From IMG/VR virus record IMGVR_UViG_3300023180_000508, positions 1-20,557 of that record: 20,557 bases of DNA; one strand, written 5' to 3'. The stretch's first letter is position 1; each line of letters starts with the position of its first letter. Below are positions 14,301 to 20,557 of the stretch, one piece after another. Origin of the DNA: a virus. The notes beneath the pieces are model-generated. The model was not told the DNA's origin and made no database searches. It saw nothing but the letters and a program-made list of their open reading frames with translations. The position numbers were made by a program, and so were the translations under genes.

Positions 14301-17300
14301 ACCAGAGAACCTGTGATGTTAAGAAGTGATTCCTTAACAACATAAGGTCCACGGACGAACTGAGATTCAGCAGTACCCTGGAATTCGAAGAGTCCTGTGT
14401 AAGGATAGATAATATCCTCAACGATAATACTACCAAGATCAGTATCACCAGAAGCAATGGAACTTATAGAACCATAATCAACAGATGTTGTGACTGGATC
14501 TGTAATATCTCCATAACTACCGCCAGGTACAAATTCTACAATTGAGGATTCGTTATAATCGTATGTTACTCTTTCAAGTTTATCGCCAATGCTGAAGAGT
14601 GAACCAGAACCAATGAAAGGTCTCGTTCTAGCATAAGGAATAACATGATTGGTGATAATAATTTCACCATAAGATCTGTACCATGGGAAGAATCTCTGAT
14701 CAGTGGGCTTACTTTGACCCTTATAAATCTTAATTGGTGGGCTCTCACGATTCCAGATAAATTTGGGGAAGAAGTTTTCAACAGCAGTACCAGTAATAGT
14801 AAAGAGCTTACCGAGTGGAATCTCATCACCAGGAACCAGAACAATTCCGCCCTGATCAATTTGATCATTTGTTGAAGTTATTACTGATCCATAGTCAATG
14901 GTTGATGTTACAGGATCACTGATTTGTCCATATTCATTAGGATCACCGAGTTCACCAATAGAAGAAATATTATAACTGTATGTTGCTCTTTCAACTCTAT
15001 CACCGATATTGAAGAGTGATCCTTCCCCAATATATGTTGCCTTGGAATATGATTCGGAATTATTCCATACCAGGGACATATCATAGTAACCATCATATGA
15101 TGGTACATAACGAGTATCAGTTGGGAGTGGTTGATGAGTAAATTTAATCTCAGCATAACCAGTCCAGGGGAATCTCTGATACGCAACTGTAGCAGCAGCA
15201 CCGCTGATCTTAAATAGACCATAAGGTTCTTTGATTTCAGAATCAATAATAGAACCATTATCGGTTTCACCTACCGCTATTTCATTAACAAATCCATAAT
15301 CGACTGTTGTTCCAGTAGTGGTAATATCTCCATAATTATTTGGATTGCCAATTTCAAGAACAGCAGATTCGTTATAACTGTATGTCGCTCTTTCAACTCT
15401 ATCGCCAATACTGAAGAGTGATCCAGAACCGACATAATCATCTGTTTGCTTGATAGCAGTTCTTCCAGAGAAGTTGAATAGAACTGTCTCCTCTGGTGGG
15501 TTGTTAGTAATCGATTCAACCAGACCACCAGCAGTGAACAGATTTCCTTGACCAACAAATCTTCTGGATCTAGAATCAGAACTATCACCAGAAATATCGA
15601 ATAGACCATATGGAATAAGTTCTGTATTTGGTACAGTCTGACCAAAATCAGTATCACCTATTGAAGCTTCGGATACCTGACCATAATCTACAGAATTTGT
15701 TACTGTTCCAAGATCACCATAGGATTGCTCTGTTCCTTGTGAAACGATTGAGGAATTATTATAATCAAATGTAGCACTCTCAAGACCACCAGTGAGTGTG
15801 AAGAGAGATCCAGAACATACGGGAGTATATACATGGAAATATCTGTACTCTGAGTAACTACTGACACTGATAGTATCTCTATCGAAATTGCCATTGATAT
15901 CATAAATTTGTGGTGTTGGTTCTTGGAATATTGCTGTGGCAGAACCAGTAAATGAATATATTGATGGAACACTATAGATTATGGTATCTAAAGCAGAAGA
16001 AGAAATCAGTTCAACTCTAGATACACCATAATCATCTATGCCAGTACCAGCTGGTGAAAACTGTGCTAATCTAAATCTAGTAGAAGAAGTTTTTGCTTCT
16101 GTTGGAATAGTAAATGTTTTGGTTACTACACCATTTACACCATCTAGGGAATTTTCGGCAAGAACTATAGCGATGAATGTATATGTAGAACCACCATCAA
16201 GGCTATATGATAGTTGTAGATCTTCGTTAGTGTCTGGTTCTTCACCACCGTTGAGTGAATTTCCTCTAATTACATCAATAGCAATTTCATTATATGAAGT
16301 TGTATTAAATACAAATTCAACTGATCTTGTTACCGCACCATCAAAAGCAATATGTCTTCCAATATTAAATCCACCAGTAGATCCAGTACCAGTTCCAGAA
16401 TCTCTTAATGTTACATTTGTAAGTGTTCCACTGTAGTTACTTACAAAATCATCAGGAAGAATAGTTACATTTCCTGGAATTACATTTACATCTAGATTGG
16501 CAGTGTAATTATCAGTTTGTCTAACAACAGCAGCACCAGTCAGATTATATAATCCAAACTTAACTCCATCGTTAAAATCTAACCCAGCATAATCAGTATC
16601 ACCACTGGAAGATTCTGCTACCTGACCATAATTTTCTATTGTTCCTGCTGATTGATCAACAGTTCCGTAATCATTAGTACCAACAGGTTCTGGTAATGGA
16701 GTATATGCTGAACTGATTCCACTGAAGGTAAAGTCTGTAATACCATAATGATCAAATGTATTTCCACTGGCAAGAGTTTGTTCTACTCTAAAAATGGTAG
16801 ATCCAGTTTTTGCCGCTTCTGGTATCGTTACCGTAACTTCTTTTAGAGCACTAAAAGTAGCATCATTATATCTTACAATAATACCAACTAAAGTGAAACT
16901 TACTCCATTGTCTACACTATACCATAGTCTTAAACTTTCATTATCATTACTATCTGGAGTTTCACCACCATTACTACCATTACCCCTAATAGCATTGAAT
17001 GTAATACTATCATAGTTAGTGGAATTTATTGGGAATGTATCAAATCTTCTCAGTCCAGTATTCTGCTGAGTAATAAAACCGAAACTGAGGTGAGTTCCAA
17101 TATTAAATCCACCAGTAGATCCACTACCAGTTCCTCCAGAACTAACAGTAACATCATCAAATGTTGCTGTATTAATTGTAGTAGTATCATTAGCAAGTAC
17201 TACAAGATCTGGAACAGTCGTTCCAATAAGTTCTGAACTGTACTTGAATGTTGCTCTTTCAATTTTATTGCCAATATTAAACAGAGAACCAGATCCCTGA

Positions 17301-18544
17301 TATGAAGAACGAGCAAATTTTTCTTCTACAGAACCATTTACAGATAAGGATTCTTTCGTTGTAAAATCAACTCTATTTCCTCTTACAATATAAATCTGTG
17401 GTGTTGGTTCATTGAACTGAACATCGACATTACCAGTGATATTAAATCCACCTGTTGCCTGATGTCCGTATGCTCTCTTAACTGGAGCAAATATTTCATC
17501 AATACCGCCAGAGAACCTGAAGAGACCGTATGGAATACCATCGGTTCTCATCATAGAGCCATAATCAGTATCGCCTGTTCCAGGTTCTGCTACCTGCCCA
17601 TAATCAATTATATTTGTTACTGTTCCAAATCCAGATCCATAATCTGTACTTGTTACAGATGGATCAACAACAGATTCTGATGAATAACGATATACTCTAC
17701 TTTCTTCATTTGAGAAAATACTAAAGAGTGATCCAGATCCAGCATAAGGTCTGCTGAAAGCATCAGGGATGGTTGAATTAAATACTTTGAATAGACCGAA
17801 CGTATCGTCCGTTTGTGCTGCTACTACAGTGGTTCCAGAAATGCTGAAAAGTGAACCAGAACCTACTTTCGTATATACATTAAAGTATCTAGATTGTACT
17901 TCACCAGACCATCTAAAGCTACCAAATGGTCTTAGTTCGTCTCCGACAGTGATACTTCCGTATGAGAATTCATTTGTCGATGATTGATCAACTTGTCCAT
18001 AATCAACAGAAGAACCCACAGTACCGAGATCCCCGTAGGTAGTGTCGGCACTGTAGGTTTGTATAGAAGATTCGTTATATGCGTCTGCTGCGCTGATAAC
18101 AGCAGATCCAGATAGGCGCAGTGGTCCAGAAGATCCGACCCAAGGTGCGGCAATTCTTTCTTGTCCACCAGCAATTTCGAATAATGTACCAGAACCAGTC
18201 CACGCTTGTTTTCTTACTACAATCGCTTTCTGATAGAGAATAATTGGTTGTGGTTTTGCTACAAATACTACAGTAGCAGATACACTTAAATTATTACTAA
18301 TATTGATCTTACCAAATGGGTATGTAGTTTCGGTGAAATTAATCTCGCCGTAAGAAGAACTACTTTCAACATAAATGATCAGATCGCCTTCTACGATATA
18401 ATCGGTTCCCAATTCAACCGTAAAATCATCAGCCGCCAAACCATTATCAGCAGTAGAAATTGGAGCATCTCCAATGCTTCCTAAATCTACTACCGCATAA
18501 AAATTTACGGTAGATGGTGATGAGTCGTAGACAAATGTATTCAT
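11309..18544 (-). CDS. Giant repeat-built fibre-like virion protein (2411 aa)
   Basis: A single open frame of 7.2 kb starts at the ATG at 18544 with AAAGGGG five bases upstream. After a unique N-terminal part (1-110), the protein is built of about 22 units centred on GSGSLFSIGD-type motifs. Between about residues 268 and 1680 most units are long: SGSLF, then ERATYSYNESS, YGDIT, TxDYGxV, GDTDxGxI and PYGLFxISG. The C-terminal third has shorter units of the form GSGSLFxxGGAxES...LFxFxGxA. Two paralogous modules of about 140 residues (463-608 and 708-848) are inserted near the N-terminus. The composition is Gly, Ser, Thr and Tyr rich, with a single Cys in the parts I read and no enzyme motif, signal or membrane segment. 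This is typical of elongated beta-structured phage fibres, so a host-contact or decoration role is inferred. Genes of this type occur in marine T4-like phages as structural proteins. Nothing suggests a break in the frame. Confidence 0.85.
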   Translation of the reverse strand: MNTFVYDSSPSTVNFYAVVDLGSIGDAPISTADNGLAADDFTVELGTDYIVEGDLIIYVESSSSYGEINFTETTYPFGKINISNNLSVSATVVFVAKPQPIILYQKAIVVRKQAWTGSGTLFEIAGGQERIAAPWVGSSGPLRLSGSAVISAADAYNESSIQTYSADTTYGDLGTVGSSVDYGQVDQSSTNEFSYGSITVGDELRPFGSFRWSGEVQSRYFNVYTKVGSGSLFSISGTTVVAAQTDDTFGLFKVFNSTIPDAFSRPYAGSGSLFSIFSNEESRVYRYSSESVVDPSVTSTDYGSGFGTVTNIIDYGQVAEPGTGDTDYGSMMRTDGIPYGLFRFSGGIDEIFAPVKRAYGHQATGGFNITGNVDVQFNEPTPQIYIVRGNRVDFTTKESLSVNGSVEEKFARSSYQGSGSLFNIGNKIERATFKYSSELIGTTVPDLVVLANDTTTINTATFDDVTVSSGGTGSGSTGGFNIGTHLSFGFITQQNTGLRRFDTFPINSTNYDSITFNAIRGNGSNGGETPDSNDNESLRLWYSVDNGVSFTLVGIIVRYNDATFSALKEVTVTIPEAAKTGSTIFRVEQTLASGNTFDHYGITDFTFSGISSAYTPLPEPVGTNDYGTVDQSAGTIENYGQVAESSSGDTDYAGLDFNDGVKFGLYNLTGAAVVRQTDNYTANLDVNVIPGNVTILPDDFVSNYSGTLTNVTLRDSGTGTGSTGGFNIGRHIAFDGAVTRSVEFVFNTTSYNEIAIDVIRGNSLNGGEEPDTNEDLQLSYSLDGGSTYTFIAIVLAENSLDGVNGVVTKTFTIPTEAKTSSTRFRLAQFSPAGTGIDDYGVSRVELISSSALDTIIYSVPSIYSFTGSATAIFQEPTPQIYDINGNFDRDTISVSSYSEYRYFHVYTPVCSGSLFTLTGGLESATFDYNNSSIVSQGTEQSYGDLGTVTNSVDYGQVSEASIGDTDFGQTVPNTELIPYGLFDISGDSSDSRSRRFVGQGNLFTAGGLVESITNNPPEETVLFNFSGRTAIKQTDDYVGSGSLFSIGDRVERATYSYNESAVLEIGNPNNYGDITTTGTTVDYGFVNEIAVGETDNGSIIDSEIKEPYGLFKISGAAATVAYQRFPWTGYAEIKFTHQPLPTDTRYVPSYDGYYDMSLVWNNSESYSKATYIGEGSLFNIGDRVERATYSYNISSIGELGDPNEYGQISDPVTSTIDYGSVITSTNDQIDQGGIVLVPGDEIPLGKLFTITGTAVENFFPKFIWNRESPPIKIYKGQSKPTDQRFFPWYRSYGEIIITNHVIPYARTRPFIGSGSLFSIGDKLERVTYDYNESSIVEFVPGGSYGDITDPVTTSVDYGSISSIASGDTDLGSIIVEDIIYPYTGLFEFQGTAESQFVRGPYVVKESLLNITGSLVEKVSQTDDTFGSYFITGDGATPRARDFVASGSLFNIGDKVERRAYSYNESSVSTFVPGGSYGSISDPTTTTVDYGSVTGSASGDTDFGNIVETDTTEPFGLFAFSGASSDRWIQVYGYYGDDKDPGTSGSLFTFTGLTESVTSNPPENTVLFEFGQGYSALSFGKGNYDGSGSLFSIGDRVERATYSYNESSTAFTATNINYGTASDYGDITSTSTSTIDYGSVSVVTSDQVDSGGIITTTGNEYPYGLFKIAGSVIQPAKLANWVGSGSLFSVGNAAEVFSAQTPEDTFLYKFTGRAIEKHVERYIGIGNIKIKEETPLAPNAAVRFRPWWRSYGEIFITGAAEEEFRGSYVGGKGVQFTLYTDKVGFEWKNYRPSPRYVNSVYGNIGGSAFTSGVSATQKINVYGYYGDDKDPGTSGSLFGIGGGAESISISEDVNAENITFFTFSGTSPSKWNPAWTSRPDGSPRLSGTPDLQLRFNLFGNVDPTDNFKVYGTPDLKIRRIFTGSGSLFSVGGASEIVGYNPDLETGLFDFKGAGKTNFSLLHVGSGSVFAVGGEANSTTVNPPENTFLYTFNGAGIQKVSVTEIGTGRTSIDVTHEVLITRGYAGEGSLFAAGGEANSVTQSESESTILFTASGSANHSFTRISAATKAEITVDVAGDEAFGRPYIGEGSLFGFGGAAESATVDEESTGLFNFVGNATINRTRDFAGSGSLFGYAGAAEAVAVVPEIQTNLYRFVGTATEKQTDRYVSEGVIEFISGIADESKTQVFTGSGSLFAIGGATESTTSNPPENTILYTVQGRGVIKSAQSHVGSGTEFISGAGNITRTRDFVGSGSLFSVGNAAESKTVAVESIQLFKASGTAQERFVKGTYNTSGTATVSGEVSDIKITYGNQVFAYVSTSGRAIEKQTDDYVGSGSLFGFKNAAVARSIDINTTLPGAQPGDIVSVNLFKVSGSSPSSVTRITQPGTPQLKLSGESVNVLKLFSPIRIFGTII
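16001..16423 (-). repeat. Inserted beta module B of the 2411-aa protein
   Basis: Residues 708-848 repeat the plan of module A (463-608): TGSTGGFNIGxH, a block with N-T/S-x-Y followed by IRGN, NGGExPD, LxLSYSLDGG, a xFTIPTEAKTSSTxFRL strand and a final DDYGV/xY-G element. The DNIG, NGGE and YS-D-G landmarks are all in the same order. The module resembles a jelly-roll/reelin-like sandwich in pattern only; I cannot name the family. Confidence 0.7.
16721..17158 (-). repeat. Inserted beta module A of the 2411-aa protein
   Basis: Residues 463-608 carry GSGSTGGFNIGTHLSFG, the NSTNYDSITFNAIRGNGSNG block, GGETPD, LRLWYSVDNGVSF and TIPEAAKTGSTIFRVEQ, ending DHYGITDF. Module B (708-848) matches it step by step, so one arose from the other. 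Both interrupt the SGSLF repeat pattern. Confidence 0.7.
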
Positions 18545-18549
18545 TAATA

Positions 18550-18569
18550 CCCCTTTCCATTAAAAGGGG
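18550..18569 (-). promoter_or_regulatory. Possible hairpin covering the ribosome binding site of the 2411-aa gene
   Basis: On the minus strand CCCCUUU (18569-18563) can pair perfectly with AAAGGGG (18556-18550) around a six-base loop. The second arm is the Shine-Dalgarno sequence of the 2411-aa gene. The first arm overlaps the 3' arm and U-tract of the terminator at 18562-18586, so the two hairpins exclude each other. Confidence 0.5.
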
Positions 18570-18586
18570 GGACATAACATCCCCCC
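18562..18586 (-). terminator. Factor-independent terminator between the 393-aa and 2411-aa genes
   Basis: On the minus strand GGGGGGA (18586-18580... arm) and TCCCCCC (arm ending at 18566) form a 7-bp GC-rich stem around a seven-base loop, followed by UUUU (18565-18562). It lies about 35 bases after the 393-aa stop codon and just before the ribosome binding site of the 2411-aa gene. No late promoter follows it, so it may act as a partial attenuator that reduces expression of the downstream gene. Confidence 0.8.
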
Positions 18587-18622
18587 ACAAAAACCAATAA
18601 CGAAAAAGATGTATAGTATATA

Positions 18623-19804
18623 TCAGTCGAGGCTGACGTTCAGAGTGATCTTGATTTGGTCACCGTTGTTTTGAATTGGGTATGGACCATTGGTGAATCT
18701 TTCAGCGAACATGATGCTGCTGTACAGAGTCAGGTCACCACTACCATCAAGAGCAGGTGTAGTGTGGAAAGTGTTGGCATCAGGTACTTCGAATACAGTG
18801 TAAGTGCCAGCAGTTGTACCAGAGTTTGTTGTACCCTGAGCAACATAGATGACATCACCAATATTCAGTTGGTGTCCAGTAGCAGAAACTTTGCTGAATG
18901 ACAGGCTGATTGAGGAGTCAGTAGCAACCTGAATGTTATCTGTCAGATCATTATCGATATAGATAATTCTTGTGGCATAATCAATACCGATAACCTTTGT
19001 GCCAGCAGGAACAGCGTTGTTTGAACCAACTACCTGACCAACTGTGATATCATCCATGATACCAGCAACGTTAGGGAGAGTAATGAAAGCATTACCGATA
19101 ACACCGATACAAGGATTAGTGTTATCACCCTTAGCAAGAGGAGTTCCAGCAGAAGCAGCAGCAGCGTCTACAACACCATGGATAGAAACAGGCATGTTGT
19201 TGGCGCGAGCCAGATAGTAACCATAAACGTTACCAGCAGCACCAGTAAATGTGAAAGTTTGCTCTGGATAAGTAGCAGTTGTAACACCACCAGCGAAGTT
19301 AATTGTTCCAGAAACAGCACCCGAGTTGGCAACTGTAAGAACAACAAGGTTACCAGCAACTCTGGCAACTTTAGCGCCAGAAGCAATGCCAGTACCAGAA
19401 ACAAGGTTGCCTACGCTAATTGTTCCAGTAACGCTAGATACGGTGATTTCATACTCACCTTGAGCACCAGAACCTGTACCAGAAGCAACAGGATCGCTAG
19501 CAGTCGTGATCGCCCAACGGTTACCATTCAGCAGAATACCATACTGATCTGCGAAATCTTGATCGGCTTCTGTTCTGTTGTTTACACAGGTGGGATAACC
19601 AGTGTTAGCAGCAGTTCCATAAGTGTTGGTATTACCATCAGCATATGGTTCGAAATAAGCAGTTTCTGAAGGAACATCAGCCTCGGCAGGAGTTGTATTT
19701 GAGGTGAAAAGCTTCAGAACTAAGTTTCTAGGAATTTGATGAGTTGAGTTCAGCAAATAGCGAAGTGACTCTACCTCACCAATATTTGGTACTAAAAGTG
19801 CCAT
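18623..19804 (-). CDS. Conserved virion structural protein (393 aa)
   Basis: The ATG at 19804-19802 has a strong GGAGG nine bases upstream and a TATAAATA late promoter at 19843-19850. The N-terminus, MALLVPNIGEVESLRYLLNS followed by LVLKLFTSNTTPAEAD and ending near NRWAI (about residue 98), and the C-terminus, SIMFAERFTNGPYPIQNNG plus DQIKITLNVSLD, are blocks I know from a small structural protein of marine T4-like and Pelagibacter phages, usually 150-250 aa. Here the two are separated by about 260 residues of Gly, Thr, Val and Ala rich beta-type sequence with EYEITVSSVTGTISVGNLVSGTG-like repeats, so the gene has probably gained an insert. It has two widely spaced Cys and no enzyme motif. It is likely a fibre or decoration protein. 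Confidence 0.8.
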   Translation of the reverse strand: MALLVPNIGEVESLRYLLNSTHQIPRNLVLKLFTSNTTPAEADVPSETAYFEPYADGNTNTYGTAANTGYPTCVNNRTEADQDFADQYGILLNGNRWAITTASDPVASGTGSGAQGEYEITVSSVTGTISVGNLVSGTGIASGAKVARVAGNLVVLTVANSGAVSGTINFAGGVTTATYPEQTFTFTGAAGNVYGYYLARANNMPVSIHGVVDAAAASAGTPLAKGDNTNPCIGVIGNAFITLPNVAGIMDDITVGQVVGSNNAVPAGTKVIGIDYATRIIYIDNDLTDNIQVATDSSISLSFSKVSATGHQLNIGDVIYVAQGTTNSGTTAGTYTVFEVPDANTFHTTPALDGSGDLTLYSSIMFAERFTNGPYPIQNNGDQIKITLNVSLD

Positions 19805-19842
19805 TTAATTGTTCCTCCAGGGAATTTTGTTTTATCTGTTTA

Positions 19843-19850
19843 TATTTATA
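19843..19850 (-). promoter_or_regulatory. T4-type late promoter before the 393-aa gene
   Basis: There is an exact TATAAATA on the minus strand; the TAA inside it is the stop codon of the upstream 232-aa gene (19848-19846). Transcription would start near 19837, about 33 bases before the ATG. Its position and sequence match the sites at 11294-11301 and 119-126. Confidence 0.75.
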
Positions 19851-20557
19851 ATTTTACTTTCAAAGCGATAGCAAAATTACTGATCGATACTGTAGTATTT
19901 ATAACTTCAAATTGTATGATATCACCAGCATTTAGAGTGGTGTTCCACCCAGACAAAGTGATATCAGTATTTTTATTTGTGTTGATAAGTTTTGGAGTAT
20001 TACCCCCACAAATGGAAGTTACATTTGGATAGTCAGCAAAAGTAGATTTTCTCAAATCTACTTCTAATGTTCCATCAGCATCTGAAACCAAAATCCATGA
20101 TTCAATAACACCAGTAACATCAATGGTTAAATAACCTTTGTTACCAGTGGTCATGGGTCGTGAACCATTGTCCACAACATAGTTAATTGTTCTAGTTAGA
20201 TCAGCGGTATTAGCAAGAGCAATAGCGAAAAATGGTACATTACAAGGAGGAGTTGCGAAGATGATTTGATCACCAGATATAGTGTATCCAACTCCTGGTT
20301 GTAAAATAGTATTATCAACCGAGATGATTAATTGTTGATCATTGAGTGGTTGATAAGGTGTTCCAGAAGTAGTCAAGTTAAAAACAGTTCTGGCACAGTC
20401 AAACTGAGAGGTAAGGTCATCAAGAATTAAATTCTGATACTGAATACCTTTTACAGGTGCCTCATAATTTAGACCAATACTATAGTCTTCTGGAGTTCCC
20501 TGAGTAACAGTAAAATTTGTAGTGTTAATTTCGTAATTTGCCACTATACTGTCACTC
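19846..20557 (-). CDS. Fibre/decoration-type virion protein, probably truncated at the window edge
   Basis: At least 232 residues can be read from a GTG at 20544-20542. The frame stays open upstream to the edge (codons for S-D-S-I precede the GTG) and no ribosome binding site is visible, so the true start probably lies outside the window. Two modules are recognisable. Around residues 36-115, LDDLTSQFDCARTVFNLTTSG to LIISVDNTILQPGVGYTISG is a small beta module found in many marine phage virion proteins. Around residues 120-232, NGSRPMTTGNKGYLTIDVTG, IESWILVSDADGTLEVDL and TLSGWNTTLNAGDIIQFEV form a module frequent at the ends of phage fibre and decoration proteins. The stop codon is embedded in the late promoter of the next gene. 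A structural, surface-exposed role is inferred. Confidence 0.78.
   Translation of the reverse strand, partial: SDSIVANYEINTTNFTVTQGTPEDYSIGLNYEAPVKGIQYQNLILDDLTSQFDCARTVFNLTTSGTPYQPLNDQQLIISVDNTILQPGVGYTISGDQIIFATPPCNVPFFAIALANTADLTRTINYVVDNGSRPMTTGNKGYLTIDVTGVIESWILVSDADGTLEVDLRKSTFADYPNVTSICGGNTPKLINTNKNTDITLSGWNTTLNAGDIIQFEVINTTVSISNFAIALKVKL

Larger units (their letters stand above)
11535..18202 (-). repeat. About 22 tandem SGSLF-type coding repeat units
   Basis: Units begin with a G-S/E-G-S-L-F box, recognisable at DNA level as recurring aagagtgatccagaacc-like stretches on the plus strand (for example near 11547, 12165, 13776, 15410 and 17727). Long units of roughly 85-110 residues occupy about 13500-17745, and short units of about 40-65 residues occupy about 11535-13500. 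A segment encoding VYGYYGDDKDPGTSGSLF occurs twice, near 13030-13090 and 13905-13965, with mostly silent differences. The units are degenerate, so this is protein-level repetition and not a recent DNA array. Confidence 0.85.

Noticed and set aside
11535-18202. Possible CRISPR or DNA satellite array
   Set aside because: The recurring DNA stretches are degenerate, irregularly spaced and lie in one reading frame. They encode protein repeats, with no uniform repeat-spacer structure.
18590-18635. Possible sigma70 promoter (TATACT/TATACA) upstream of the 2411-aa gene
   Set aside because: No acceptable -35 hexamer lies 16-18 bases upstream, and a terminator sits between the site and the gene.
1-20557. 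Transfer RNAs, rRNA, insertion sequences, integrase or attachment sites
   Set aside because: No cloverleaf-like segment, transposase or integrase motif, or flanking direct repeat was seen by eye; no intergenic gap exceeds about 115 bases.

Overview
The window looks like part of the late virion-gene region of a marine T4-like myovirus, most probably a cyanophage (Synechococcus/Prochlorococcus type). Three things support this: very long, repeat-rich fibre-like virion proteins; T4-type late promoters (TATAAATA) just upstream of virion genes; and a flavin halogenase plus several 2-oxoglutarate/iron oxygenase-like genes, which are familiar as cyanophage auxiliary genes. There are no rRNA, tRNA, transposase or CRISPR features. 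This assignment rests on recognised protein families and motifs; no search was run.

Right part (about 4988-20557, all minus strand, read right to left). A fibre/decoration-type protein runs off the right edge. It is followed by a 393-aa virion protein, a 2411-aa protein built of about 22 SGSLF-type repeat units, a 62-aa stand-alone Mtd-N-like fibre domain, an 1899-aa composite fibre-like protein with a cupredoxin-like segment and a Tyr/Trp-rich patch, and a 106-aa protein of unknown function. TATAAATA late promoters precede the 393-aa and 62-aa genes. A strong hairpin terminator separates the 393-aa and 2411-aa genes.

Middle and left part (about 92-4977). A compact, AT-richer island interrupts the virion genes. 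From a 114-base divergent intergenic region, a plus-strand operon reads a 140-aa protein and two tandem paralogous oxygenase-like proteins with an H-x-D...H...R pattern. It is driven by a near-perfect sigma70-type promoter. A minus-strand operon reads a 94-aa protein, two HxH-type 2OG-Fe(II) oxygenase-like proteins and a flavin-dependent halogenase-like protein. The genes in each operon overlap or nearly touch. Factor-independent terminators close the island on both sides, one bidirectional at 4958-4977 and one at 92-123, so it has the layout of a transcriptionally autonomous 'moron'.

Left edge (1-87). The first 29 codons of a conserved T4-like virion protein are present, possibly a neck protein judging by its position after the fibre genes. 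Its presumed late promoter overlaps the terminator that closes the halogenase operon.

Together, the virion genes would make and decorate the tail/fibre apparatus late in infection. The island would supply a halogenase and four oxygenase-like enzymes on a separate schedule. Their substrate is unknown; a host metabolite, a peptide, or aromatic residues of a protein are all possible.
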